A program made the position numbers and the translations under genes. From positions 25,586,020-25,650,019 of the forward strand of contig NC_035170.2 of assembly GCF_001659605.2 (NCBI RefSeq): DNA of 64,000 nt. The letters run 5' to 3'. This document shows positions 23,889 to 37,600 of the stretch, piece after piece (positions within the stretch are counted from its first letter, which is position 1; every line of letters begins with the position of its first letter). The stretch comes from Manihot esculenta. Its lineage: Eukaryota > Streptophyta > Magnoliopsida > Malpighiales > Euphorbiaceae. A model generated the notes under the pieces. The model saw only the letters and a program-made list of their open reading frames with translations, made no database searches and was not told the origin of the DNA.

Positions 23889-25795
23889 TTTAGATCATTA
23901 CATTATTTAAAGGATTTTTATTTCTGAAAGGTCTTAATTTAAGATGTGATTGAAATAAAATTGTGTTTGAAAAAAAGAAAATATAATTGACGATTTCGAT
24001 ATTCAAATCAATAAAATAAAAAAAAGAATGAGTGTAATGAGATATTTTGAATTCAAGAGTAATTGTATTAGAAAAGAGTTCCTTGAATTTTGTGATATTA
24101 GCATTTATACTAAAGAAAATTGAGTTAGTTATTGTATCCCCTGAAATCTTACTAATATCCACTAATAGATAAAATATCTCGCAATTATAAGTGTAATGGA
24201 GATCTATTGAATTGTGTTCTTTAATAGTAATTTATTCGTGGAGTCTCGCCTTACAATTGAGAGGACGAGTTTTTGATGGAGAGTATGAGTTTCTGATGGA
24301 GAGGTGAGACCTATTACGTCTGGATTTTCTTTTCTATAAGTGAGACTGAGTAACATTTTATTCGATTCTTAATACGTGGTCCTATCTTCAAATACTAGAC
24401 TTAAACTATTGTATTATATCATTACGAATATCTTAATCTATTTAAAAATGCTTCCAAAATTGCTATGTTTTAAAATAATGTCACTTTTCAACATTTGGCT
24501 TTCCTCGACTATTTAATAAAGCCAAGAGGAATATCTGGTTTTATTCAGCCTCGTTGTAAACGCTAAACAGTAACTAATGAAGGACAGATGATTTTGAAAT
24601 AATCTAAAACTTGGGCTACCACCGTAACTCTCATCCTTATATGATTCCACCATTCTTTATTATAATAGAAGAATCATAAGCGACAAACATAATTGTAAAG
24701 TTTCTGATAGAGTTCCTACCACTTCATTACAATAGCTAACATGGGTATAACTCTAAATCCAAAACATCATATTGAATATAAAAATTTCCTATGGTTGAAA
24801 TTCCTTCATGTAAATTATCAACATCAAAAGAGCATTGTTAAATGTCCAAGAGTTGTCGTGCAAAACACACTTCAGATTAATTTCATGAAAGAATTAAAAT
24901 AGTCGATGTCATGGCTCTATTTCCTTTATGTAAATTCTCCTATCAGGTTGCCATATGTTTGACAATAGATGAAAACTCCAAAATAAGCTAAATTCATTGA
25001 AGATTGTCTACTTTCTATCCACCACAGACTCAGGAAGAAAAACTTCATCTTCCTCTTAACTATCGACTAGGTTTAGGGTTGCAAAAGTTGTCTCCGTGTT
25101 TAGGAGAGTACTCAACACTATTGCAGGTGTGAGAAAATTCATGCCAACAAGCTAAGATGCTAAGACCCTCCCTTACAACAAGTAATTTAAATATGCATAT
25201 AATTTATTTATTAACTTCTAAAAATATTTATATTTAATATGTATTAAAAATAAAATTTATTAGTTTCATAAATAATTTAATAATTTATTTGTTTCATAAA
25301 TGGATGGTATGTTAAGAAATAAAATATAAAGTTTATTTATTAATGATACTAATGGATTATTTTAATTTATGTAAAAATGATTATTCACATATATTTTGTT
25401 ACTGAAAACAATAGTATAATCAAATCGAGTCCAATCGAATTTCGTAAAATTTAGACTCATTTATTAAAAAATTATAAATTAAACCGATTCTAATATTTGG
25501 TTTAAATTCGGCTCGAAAACTAAATATTATAATCGAGATCGGTTCAAACTCGATTCACGAAAAATTCATTTAGTTTAATAACGAATTTAATTCGAATTTG
25601 AACTCAAAAAATTCAATTAAAAAGTTAATTAATAAAGTTTGAGTTTGAACTCGAAAAATTCGATTCTGAAATCCATTTAAAATTTTCTATCTCAAATTCG
25701 AGCTTGAATTTAAAAAATTCCATTTTAATTTGAATTTACATTTCATAGATGTTAATTTTATTGCATATATAAGTACACATGTTATTAATCATGTA
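23889..25795. other. AT-rich intergenic DNA, no gene seen
   Basis: AT-rich spacer with only short ORFs. The segment 25410-25740 is full of GAATTCGA/TCGAATT-like phrases with inverted relationships (for example AACTCGAAAAATTCGA), as in many degenerate non-autonomous DNA transposons. I could not define ends. The text near 24240-24310 (GATGGAGAG repeated) is locally repetitive but not otherwise recognised. Confidence 0.45.
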
Positions 25796-26040
25796 TTCAT
25801 AAGGCTTTCAATAATACCAATAAAAAATATTAACAAAGTATGCCTACCAATAAAAATTCATAATATTTCCAAATTTCAAACTTACTGATAAAAAATTCAT
25901 AAGGCTTTCAATAATACCAATAAAAAATTTATAATACTTTTAACAATACTAATAAAAAATTTATAATGCTTCCAATAATATCAATCTAACTACAATCATA
26001 AATTCATAATACTTTCAACAATACCAATCAAAAACTCTAT
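25796..26040 (+). repeat. Degenerate 33-100 bp minisatellite
   Basis: The phrase CATAAGGCTTTCAATAATAC occurs at about 25797 and again at about 25897. Diverged versions such as ATAATACTTTTAACAATACT, ATAATGCTTCCAATAATATC and ATAATACTTTCAACAATACC follow at roughly 33-40 bp steps to about 26030. The array is AT-rich and imperfect. Confidence 0.65.
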
Positions 26041-26099
26041 CAATCAAAATTCTATCCGAAAGTATTTTCTTTAGATTTAAAAAAAATATATCGTTGAGC

Positions 26100-26530
26100 T
26101 GCTGAGTGTTGAACTAAAGAGGAGCGAGATTGGGATGGGAAACGAGCAGTCGATGCAGAGATGCGGATATGCAGCGGGCCGGTGATGGCTCATAATTGCA
26201 TGATACAAAAGTGGGCTACAGACTAGAGGTCGTCGGTTAATGTAGAGGTGATGCGTGCGGCGGCTCATGAGCACAAGGTGTAGTGGTACATCAGCTCCCA
26301 ATCGTGCGATGCAGAGGTGGGCTTGCAAACGAGCGGTCGCCAATTGATGTAGAGGTGTAGTGTGCAGCGGCCGCGGCTCACAACCGCGCGAATCAGAGGT
26401 GGGCTGCAAACGAGCGATCGATATAGAGGTGCAGCGTGCGGCGGCTCATGAGCATGAAATGCAGTGGTGTGACTACTCACAGGCGCATGATGCGCGGTGG
26501 CGTTGGCGTGATTTCAAACAGTCGACGAGT
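26100..26530 (+). repeat. GC-rich degenerate tandem repeat, about 80-105 bp units
   Basis: This block is far richer in GC than its surroundings. The key phrases recur in order: CAGAGGTGGGCT, GCAAACGAGCG, TGTAGAGGTG, GCGTGCGGCGGCTCATGAGC. Full units lie near 26205-26310, 26311-26390 and 26391-26480, with partial ones on each side. Both strands show open frames (110 codons on the minus strand), but these follow the repeat and match no protein I know. I treat it as a minisatellite-like array, not a gene. Confidence 0.6.
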
Positions 26531-26559
26531 CTCTCTGATTGAAATACGATGTCAATGAT

Positions 26560-28573
26560 GGACAATGATCGATGGCTACTGCAGTGTAATTTGGGAGAAA
26601 TATGAATTAGGCAAATATGCAATTTGCTAGGTCATCATTAGTAATATACTAAAATTACGTAATCAAAACTACATAGTTTCAATGAAAGATGTAGTTTTAA
26701 CATAATTACATAATTTGATTAATGGATTATAAAAATAATTTTTTATATAATTATAAGATTTTATTTAAAATTATATAATTTTAATTAAAATTATGAAATT
26801 TAGTTAATAGAATCTACGTAAATAAATATATTAGATATTTATAGTAATATTTAATTTAATTTTTTTTATAATTATACTTTAATTTAAAAAGTATTTAATT
26901 TCACTAATACTACTTAAATAATGATATTAATGAGTATTTATTACAATAGTTTATACTAATTATTTATCATTTTTAAAATTGTGATTTTCAATTATTTATA
27001 TTATTTTATATTTTATAATTATTTTTATTTTAATCATTTAATAATATTAATATCTTAAAATAATTTATTGGAGGTTTACACACAAATATTAATTTAGTTT
27101 TGTATTTTATATTATTTATTTATATTTTAATATTTCTTCTTATAAATATATATATATCATGTAAAATTAAACTATAATTATAAAACATTTTATAAATATA
27201 ATACACATTATTTATCTAATTAATTATTATTAATATATTTCTATAATTATTAACATTTATTATGTGCTTCGTTATCGATAATTATATAAAAATTTTTTAT
27301 AACAATACTTTAATTTAAAAAGTATTTAATTTAACAACTCAATTTATAATATAATATTATTTAGATAATAATAATATTAAAGAATATTTATTATAATAAT
27401 TTATATTAATTATTTGTAATTTTTAATAATTTAATTTTTAAATATTTATAATAGTTTATATTTTATAATTTTATAATTGTTTTGTTTTAATTTTTTAATG
27501 ATATATAAACTTATTTATGAGTTTTTTTAATTACTTTATTAATAAAATAACGAGTCTGGTTATAAATTTATTTAACAAATATATTAATAATATCATATAA
27601 CGAATTAGTTTATAAACGTAACGAATCGAATATTATTAAATTTAAATTTAATTTTTTTTAAATAACGAGTGAAAAATTAAACTCGAACTCAATTTATTTA
27701 AAAATTAAATAAGTTCCATCCATAAAACAGACGCTCAAATAACTGGATTCGTTTACAATAGAAAATTTATATTCTAAATAGTTTCCATCACGTCCCTTTC
27801 AAAATGGACAACAACATTTAAAAGCGGCTCCTTTTCTCGGTGGTGGTTTGTAGGCGATAGTTATCTACCCATTTGGAGTTATGGACTTTTTGAAATGTAA
27901 ACCATATTAAAGGCAATGTTTGGATCAATTTAATTAAATTTGCTACAATAACACATTAAATTAAAAAGAAATCATTGTTTAGTCATTAATTTAAAAAATA
28001 TATTAAATCATTAATAAAATTTTAAAAAATTATTAATTAATCTTTTTATTAATTTTAACTCTTAAATATTTACTATTTAATTTATAACGATATAAACAAC
28101 TTATTAATTAATTTTTTAATTTAAAAAAACACCAAAATATTTTTAAAATTTTTAAAAAATTTATTAATAAATCATATTGAGTCATTTTAAAGTTTATTAA
28201 TAAACGAAAAATAAGTTATTTTATTAAAAAATATTTTCTATATAAAATATTTTTTTAAAAAATATTTCTTATGAAATATATTTTATAAATATAAGTTATT
28301 TTTCAGAGCCTAAATGTTCTATTAGTTTGGAAAATTAATTACTTTTATTTACTCAATTTAACTATATTTATTAAAATATTTACCCATTTATGAGAAATAT
28401 TACTTGTATATGAAAAGCTGTTTCATAATAATAAAAAAATTCTATTTTTTAATTATTAGTTTTTTTATAAGCGTTAAGAGTGAGATGTGGATTTCAAGTT
28501 TAAAAATAAATTTGTAGAAATTGAGCCTGTGGGCTTTTAGTGGGCCGAATTTGGAAAACATCAGGCCCATTTA
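26560..28573. other. AT-rich intergenic DNA before CLPX
   Basis: Mostly very AT-rich sequence with no credible ORF. The block near 27960-28200 resembles the AT-rich dispersed repeat also seen near 8050 and 54330. The CLPX promoter should lie at its right end, but I see no clear TATA box in the last 200 bases. Confidence 0.5.
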
Positions 28574-28699
28574 TTGTATTCAGCTACGTCCACATTCATT
28601 TCTTCAGTTGCTCATCCTCACTCACCTTCACCGCTCAGCGGTTTCCGATTCCCGGCAACCATACGATTTGCCGCAACCAGAAGACGGAAACTAGAAAAC

Positions 28700-31600
28700 A
28701 TGCTTTCACTTCTCAAACGCGCCAAGCCTGCACTCTTCTACGCCACAACCAAACAATTCACTACCAAAATTTTCACTCCCTTAATCCTCACCGGTCCGAG
28801 ACTTCCCTTTTCTTCACCCTCGAGAAAATCAGTAAATGTCGGGTTTTGTTTTGTTCGCCATGTAAGCGACGGAACCCCCACCGACTACGACCACATTAGG
28901 GCTAATGTTAACTGCCCTCGATGCTCCTCTCAAATGTCGATACTCTTCTCTAACCGCCCGCTGTCAATCACCGGCAGAGAAGCTGGTATTTATCAAGCGG
29001 TTAACTTTTGCCCTAATTGCAAAACGGCTTTCTATTTCAGGCCGTTTAAGTTGGAGCCTTTGCAGGGTAGCTTCATTGAGCTTGGTAGGGTTAAGGGTTT
29101 TAACAACAGTAGTAGTGGTAACAGTAGTTGTAAGGATTCCGTAGGGATTGCTGATAAAGATTGTGATACAAATGGAAAGGTAGAGGAGGTTTCTGATGAT
29201 ATGAGGTTAGAGAAAGAATTGCCAACGCCTAAAGAGATATGTAAAGGGCTTGATGAGTTTGTTATTGGACAGGATAAAGCTAAAAAGGTTTGGTTTTTAC
29301 ATTGCCAATTGAATTAAGGTCAAATTTGGTGTAATGTATTTGTTCAATTAAGAGAAAAGAAAGTTTTTTGATAGTATCAAACGATGTATAGTTAATACCT
29401 TAGTTTTGTTGAATTGCATTATCTATTAAGAAATTTTTAATGCATTGCTCAATTGTTTGTCTCACAATAACACATTAACTGGGTTGATTATGCAAATGAA
29501 TACACGTGTGTTTTGATTACTGGATGGTGAGGGAGGAGATAAGAGGATCAGAGGATGGTAAGACAAAATTTATTTTAGTGCAACCAAAATAGTAAAAAGG
29601 ATATAGTAATGACGTTCAATATAATTTTGTGCGGCAAGCTTATAAGCACCTCTTTGTTTTTTGGGTTTGTATTACTGCCTCTTTTTAATGTAACAGGTGC
29701 TTTCTGTGGCAGTCTACAATCACTACAAACGGATATATCATTCTTCCCGGCAGAAAGAGTAAGACACCTATACCCGTGCCATTTGAGGCAATGCTTTTTG
29801 CTGAAATCTCTACAACAGCAATCTCAAACTTTGTTTGATTAATTGTTAGTACTAACGTCAGTAGATTGATTAACATTGCACTGTCTTATTAAGCATTGAT
29901 ACTCAGGTGGTTCTTAAAATTAGGCATTGTCTAGTTGATGCTGCTCTTCATGTGACTTGACATCTTCATCTGTTACTAGGTCAGGAGCGCACATGGGTTT
30001 TAATGATATCCAAAATGATGACAATGAGTTCGTCGAGTTAGAAAAGAGCAATGTGTTATTGATGGGCCCCACTGGCTCAGGTATGATGAATACTTTTATT
30101 ACTTGATTTGGTTATTGCATGCTGTGTGAACAATTCCTGTTGTCATGATAGCAGTGTGGATGTGCTGCTTGCAAGGATTTGTGTCTGATTCATTTAATTT
30201 TACCTTGACCATAAGGATAGGGAAGACACTACTTGCAAAATCACTAGCTCGCATTGTGAATGTACCATTTGTAATTGCCGATGCAACAACACTAACACAG
30301 GCAAGTAAAATTTTCACTTGTTTCTAAAACTTAGCATTAGATTTCAAGGTCATTTCTTGGTTATGTTTGTTCAAATACCATTATTTCAAGGGCTGCTATT
30401 AGTTGATGATGTCATCCTAATTACAACAGTTCTAGTCCTATCTCATCTCTGCCCCTGGGTATTCCCCAGTCAGTGCTCATGTTTGTAAGAAACTAAGAAT
30501 TCGAGAATCCTAATTGAATTTGAAGATTTTCAATAATTCATCTGTTGGAAATTAACGTTGGTCAAAGTTGCTTTTCCTTTTTATATTTTGGATTTATGGT
30601 GTCGTCATTTTCATTATGTGGATCTACATTATGGTTTATCTTAAAAGAATGTTGATGTTGTTCCTAAGAGCACTATCATCTATTTGTTTAGCTAAACTTC
30701 ACTGATGGTCCTTTTTCCTCTTTCTTTCTCCAGGCAGGTTATGTTGGGGAAGATGTGGAGTCAATTTTGTACAAGCTACTTGGGGTAATTTGTTTTAAAA
30801 TTTTCTCTCCTGTGTATCTGTATGTAACTTGACTTTAATTTTCTTATTCTTACAAAGAGACACATCTGATGTTTACAATTTGACAACTTTTTGCTAACTG
30901 CGAGCATCTTTGGTCGTCCAATCCCATATCTTTCCTCAATTCTATTATCTAATAGAAGAAGGCTGGGGGCTAGCCTGAATCTTTTTATTTTATTTTTCCC
31001 TTCCCTTTTGATTATTTCTTTCTATTTTTTTATTTAAATTTAAGTCGTCAATCTTTGAGAAAATAACTTTTGGAACATTGAAGATAATGATGTGATATTG
31101 GCCTGTGAATGATTTGACTGGGTATGCAATGTGTTTTTGAGAAGGGAATCATTTGAACTGATCATTTTCTATATTATTTTTTGGCTTGTGACATGTATTA
31201 TAAGAACATTCTGCTACGGCCTTGGACCTCTCTTCTGACTTGTGTAACATACTTTATGTCTCTCTTTTGTTGGCCTATTAGGCATCTGAATTCAATGTGG
31301 AATCAGCACAGAGAGGAATTGTCTACATTGACGAAGTTGATAAAATAACTAAAAAGGTCTTGTGATTTGTTAGCATACGGATTTTGCCTTTATTTTGAGA
31401 TGCTTGATTTGTAATAATTGCTTTAATTTTTTTCCCCAGGCAGAGAGTTCCAATATTGGCAGAGATGTATCTGGAGAGGGTGTTCAACAGGCATTACTAA
31501 AAATGCTGGAAGGAACTGTGAGTAACTGAGAATTACAAATTTGACTTGTTAGTATACTGTTTGAACTTTAGTATACTGTTTTTGCACAACTGTTTTCCTT

Positions 31601-34600
31601 TAATTGATTTTCTTTTTCTTAGTATTTCACAGAACAAGTAAACTTGGGAAGAAGTAGCCTTTTCCCCACCAATATGTAATTAGTCCTCATTTAGCCATTT
31701 CTGGCACTTGTACCCGAGTCTGAGCAACATATCTGTTTGTACAACCAGTTTCCTTTAATTGATTTTTTTCCTTACTATTTTATAGAACATGTAAACTTGG
31801 GAATAGGGATGGCAACGGGTAGGATACCCGCGAAATTGAGAGTACCCAAATCCGAATCCGATTATATGTAGAATTCCCGAACCCGTCCCAAACCCGTTTA
31901 GTATTTTAATTTTAATACCCGTACCCGTCCCAAATCCGTTTAACAATACCCGCACAATACCCGAACCCGAACCCGATTTTTTTACTTCAATTCAATGACA
32001 AAAAATTTAAAGATTTGGATATTATAACCCAAATAACAAACCTGAATTAGGAAATTTAGATATATTAAAACAAAATAAATATATTACAAATTCATCATAA
32101 CACAACCATTAATCAATTATCTATCCAACATAAAATTTTGAACAAATGAAATGTTCCAAAAGTTCATTAAACTACATTGATTGAATATAAAATATATTCA
32201 ATTGGCTATTTCAATCTCCAATATCAAATTGTGCTTGAAAACCTTCAAAAAAATAAATACAGAAAAATTAGAATATCACAGTTGCAAAATAATACACATT
32301 ATTATAAAAAATAATGGAATAAAAATCAAACTTACATATTAAAATTGTGAAATGCATGATTTAATTTACATCATCCTCAGCATCCCATAAACAAGATATA
32401 CTCTCATTTGAACAACCAGCTACATAGTAATATAGAAAAAATTATTAACATTTATCAGCTTTACATTGAAATAAAATAAAATAAAAATAAGAGTTTATTG
32501 TTGTAATTACCTTCAATTTCTGACCATAACCAATTTTGTGTGCACATCAATGCTTCCAAAGTATCTTCATGGAGTCTACTTCTATGAATACTAACAACTC
32601 TACCTCCAGTACTAAAAGCAGACTCAGATGCATCTGAAGACACAGGTACAACCAAAAAATCTCTAGCAATCATTTGTAATGTAGGATATTTTATCCCATT
32701 TGTCTTCCACCAATTAAGAATATCAAATTCTTGCATCCATGGTAAAATAGGCTTTTCAAGATAATGATCTAATTCAGATTTCACATGAACACTAGTGGAA
32801 GAAGAGTTAAGAAATGCAACTAGATTACTAAAGTCTTTCTTCAAAGAACCTTGATTTTTTGAAATTGAAATAGGTGGAACTGAAGATGAACTTTGAGATT
32901 TTGGTTTGAAAGCTCGAGATTGGTAATTATTAAGTTGTAACAAGTAACTTTAACTTGTTCAATCTCATTCGATGCATCATCACCATAAATCATTGGAAAA
33001 TAGTATTCCACCACTTTTATCTTATACCGTGGATCCAATATGACAGCAACAGCCAAAACAATGTGAACCACACTCCAATATTTTTCAAAATTTTCAAACA
33101 TTCTGGCAGACATTGACTTTATAACATCGTCATCAGAACTCATCCATTCCACTATTGAATTTCGCAATTGGCAAATGGAAATGAAAAAACAATTAGAAGT
33201 TGGATATTTTCTCCCAGAAAATATTTCAGTGATGCTATGAAAAGTTTCTAATTTTTCTGCAACTCTTTTTGTCATTTCCCAATCATCATAAGTAGGCACA
33301 TCCTTGTAACTCGTTTCCCTAATTTTCAATCTAGGAAAAACGTCTTTGTACTCAATTGCAGTTTGAAGCATATGATATGTTAAGTTCCATCTTGTTTTAC
33401 AATCTAAACTCAACTTTTTTGTACAAGTAATCTTCAATTGTCTAGCCATTTCTTCAAATTTTTCTACTCGTTGAGGAGAAGCTACCCAAAATACTACACT
33501 ATCCCTAATCCTTGAAAGTGAACTCTCAATAGTGGCTAACCCATCCTTAACAACAAGATTTAAAATATGTGCACAACACCTCATATGCAATACAGCCCCA
33601 TCACATCAAAGATCACCAAACAATTTATCAATCACAATAGAAACCATACCATCATTAGTAGAGCAATTGTCTACAGTGATTGTAGAAATTTTGGTCTCTA
33701 TATTCCACTTGCTAAAAGCCTCCGTTAGATATTTGGCAAGCTCCTCCTTAGTATGAGGTGTTGGGACATACACAAATCTACATAATAAAAATAAGAAAAA
33801 AATTAATAAAATATCAAGTTAAATCTTATTGAAAACAAATCTTCATAATAACAAAGATAGAGAGATAAGAAATTTACCGCAAAATCCGATTTTGTAGCAC
33901 CCAAGAGTCATCAATATAATGTGCTGTGATAGACATGTAGCCTTTCTTTTGATTTGATGTCCACATATCAGTAGTGATTGCTATTCGACTCTTGAGTTTC
34001 TCCAAAGATTTGTATAATTTATTAAACTCAAGATCGTAGATATCCAAAATATCTTTCTTAATGGTATTTCGAGAAGCCATTTTGAAGAGTGGTTGAAGGC
34101 GGGCAACAAACTTTCTAAATCCCACATGTTCAGTAATGAAAAGTGGATACTCATGTAATATAATGGCACATGCTAACTCCTTGATTTTTCTTGATCAAAT
34201 GTAAAGTTTCCAAAATGCACTTTTCCATCACTTCTTATATCCATAGAAATTTGCTTTTGCTTCTCTAGACATTTGACTATGTCTTGATTGCCTTTCTTTG
34301 CACATTTTTCTATAGGATTGTGGAAAGACTTAGTCCCATTTTTGCTATTAGCTTTGAGGCTTGCCTTACAATGATTACAAATTGCCCAATCATCCCCACT
34401 ATGATGGGCTTTTTCAAAATGATCCCAAACAGTTGATGTCAACTTCCTTTTTTTTCCCAAATTACTAATCGGAGGAACACTAATAGTTGGATTTGTATTG
34501 GTTGGCAATGAATGAGAGGGATTGATTGGTGTCGATGGCTCTAATTGAGAATGGGTGGAACTATTAGCGGGCTGAGTGGTTGAAGAAGGTTGAGAGGGCT

Positions 34601-37600
34601 GAGTGGTTGAAGAAGGTTGAGAAACAGTAGCAGCTTTACAACTCGCTACAGTTTCGGAACTATTAAATGTTGACATTTTAAATATCCTAAATATGAAGAA
34701 CAATAACATGTATTAGCAAACAATACATAACCACAAGAACAAATAACATATAGTAACTTAATCAACAAATAAATTTATTTAAGTCAATACATAACCACAA
34801 ACTAAAATAACTACTCCAGTTCACCTAGTTAATTCTAAAGATTTGCTCAAAGATACCTAAGTCAACACACCCATACTCATCACAGAGAATGATAATATCA
34901 ATAATTTAACTCACAAATAGACTACCAATAGTTAAAACATAGATTGTAAATCAAGTCTGAGAACTTGCAATAATTTTCACAAAAAACTATCAGCAAGATA
35001 TGCAGAACCCAACAATAGAAACATTGGAGAAATGCTCAATGACACGAACCAGGTGGATTACATAGAGGGTACTTAGGATTTGTAATCTCTTCACTACATC
35101 AAATATCATTCTGGTAAATTAAGCATGGAATCTTATAGTATTAATATATTTTAACAGCAACTAAAAAAATCTTGATTATCATATTAATCAGTGACCAAAT
35201 AGCAGATAATCAGATTAATAGTCCATAAATTCTAAAAATCTTTAATAGCAACTTTTAGTTCACAAATCAGATTAATAGTTCATAAATTTTAAAAATCAAC
35301 AGTGTTACAGTAATCAAATAGCAAATAATCAGATTTTTTAACAGTATCCAAATAATCAGATTAATAGTCCATAAATTCTAAAAATCTTTAATAGCAACTA
35401 AAAATTATTTAACAACGTGCATATAAAAGATTTTGATTATCAAAAAATTTGATTGCAAGCCTGAAGAGAGTTCCAGTCAAAGGAGATGTCGCCGACGCCG
35501 ATTGGGGAGAGGCAAGGGTTGTCTCTGGAAGCATCAATTGGAAAGAGGCGTTGGGGCTTGTCAAAGGTACAACTTTTCTAACGGATTTCAAACCAAACTG
35601 GAAAATCCAATCCAAGCTCTGCCTTTAGCTTTACCCATCTGCTATCAACTATTCACCTATTTATCAGTATGAATCGAAATCGAGCGTAACTCTGCTCATC
35701 CAAATTGGGATTTAAACCGAAAGTTGGTACTGGAACTGAGATACCGGAACTGACAAATAGACGGAAAAACGAAATAAAGGATTTGCTTTTCCCTCAAAAG
35801 AGTTTACAGCTGACCGACCCAGAGCTAGCTACAGAACGCTCCTGTGTCCACTTTCGCTTCTGGGATTACTGTTCCTATAGCTGAATGATTACCCGGTCTT
35901 GTTAGAATATCCGTTGTTTGCCTTGGAGCTCTTCAATCAGACGCAGTTGCTCTTGCTTATTGGGAATTACCGCTGCACGTAACCGGTGTGGGAGTATGAG
36001 AATGCGCTCTTATCAATACAGGGACGCGAGAGGAATTCCTTGAAGGTAGTACTCAAGGGATGGGGAAAATGGAGATATCGCTAACTGGGGAGGGAGAAGA
36101 TTTATCGTTGTTGGGGAGAGAAAGGAGACGTCGCCAGTGCCGATTGGGCTGCCGGCAGTGAAGTGGGGGAGAGAGTCGATTGGAAATTATGGGAAGGGAA
36201 GCGGGGGAGAGAGGCGCCGACGGAGAGAGCGAAGTTTATGAAGTAAAATGAAAAAAAAATTAGGGATTAGGGTTAGTTTTGTTAGTATAGCTAATCGGGT
36301 TCGGGTAACGGGTATCCGATCACCTAACTCCGATCCCTAGCCGAATCCGAGACGGGTAAAATTTTTCAAATCCGAATCCGCCCAAATCCATTTTGTAAAA
36401 ACCCAAATCCGTCCTAATAGGATTTGGGCGGATCGGGTACCCGTGAAAACCCACCCGCTTGCCATCCATACTTGGGAAGAAGTATCATTTTTCCCCCAAG
36501 TTGTAATTAGTCCTCTTTGTTATTTATGAGACTCATCTTTATAGGCATTCTGCTTGAAGAGTGTATTTTTGTGTTCTTGAGCTTTTAGTAATTATAAACT
36601 ACATGCTTTCTTGAAGTTGCTTCCCCTTGTAGTGCTTTAAAATCTGGGAGTTGTGAAGACATTTGTGGTCTTACCAATGTGGTGGTAATGTGACATCATT
36701 TGGCTAATGGCTGGCTGCTTTAAATAAGCTCCTAAATTCTGCATTATTGAGTAGGCTGCTGTCAGTGACTAAGTTTGCCGTGAGTTCTTAGGTGTATTTG
36801 CTTCATCTGAAGAATAAAAAAATTGGCTATGTTGAAAATTTGGTTGTTTAGTTAATGTCTTATAAACATAGTTTCCTTTAAATTGTTTGCTAACTTCATT
36901 CAAAATGTAACTTTTTAGGTTTAATGAGGTAATGATTGCCTCATTATTTTTGTGAATTTGTTCAGATCGCTTGGGTTTTGTTAGTCAGCCCTTTTTTTGC
37001 ATTATTTTTCGGTTGACAATGGGATCTCTACAATATGGCAGGAATGAAAATTTGAATATTAGAATTATTTTTAAAATTGGTGAGTGATTTTGCTTTATTG
37101 TTTCTGCATGTCTATTATTGTGTATGGTGATTCCACTTGCTCGTAATCTGTGTGTTGAAATTTGTGAAGAAAGTGGCATTGTGATTAGCTATTTTAGCAT
37201 ATTCATATGCGATGATAGTTGATTGATCTGGATAATTTGAAGCATTAAGTATCTCTTTCAGATGGTTTCTTCCAAAAGAAAAAAAAAGAAATTTACCATT
37301 TTCAGATGGTATTGTATAATTGAATATTTCCCTTCCTCAGGTAGTAAATGTTCCTTTTCCTGATAAAGGACATCGGAAGCATCATCACGGTGATGGAATT
37401 CAGGTATGCTGGACCAAAATGTATTGCAGTCCTCACTCATGCAGCTAAAATATTCTGTTAGTTTTTTCCTGCCAAAAGTGCTGATTCTGCAAAATAAATA
37501 AAATAATCTATATAAAATGTGAAAGTTACATATTACTTTTTTAATTTTCAGTAATAGATAGTATATTGAAATTCAAAAATTTGTTTGACATCTGCCCTTG

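Noticed and set aside
26077..26542. Minus-strand ORFs of 71-110 codons rich in His, Arg and Leu
   Set aside because: They are generated by the GC-rich tandem repeat and carry no domain; coding is unsupported.
30145..30327. ORF of 60 codons including the CLPX Walker A region
   Set aside because: It runs from intron 3 into exon 4 and intron 4; only 30221-30300 is coding.
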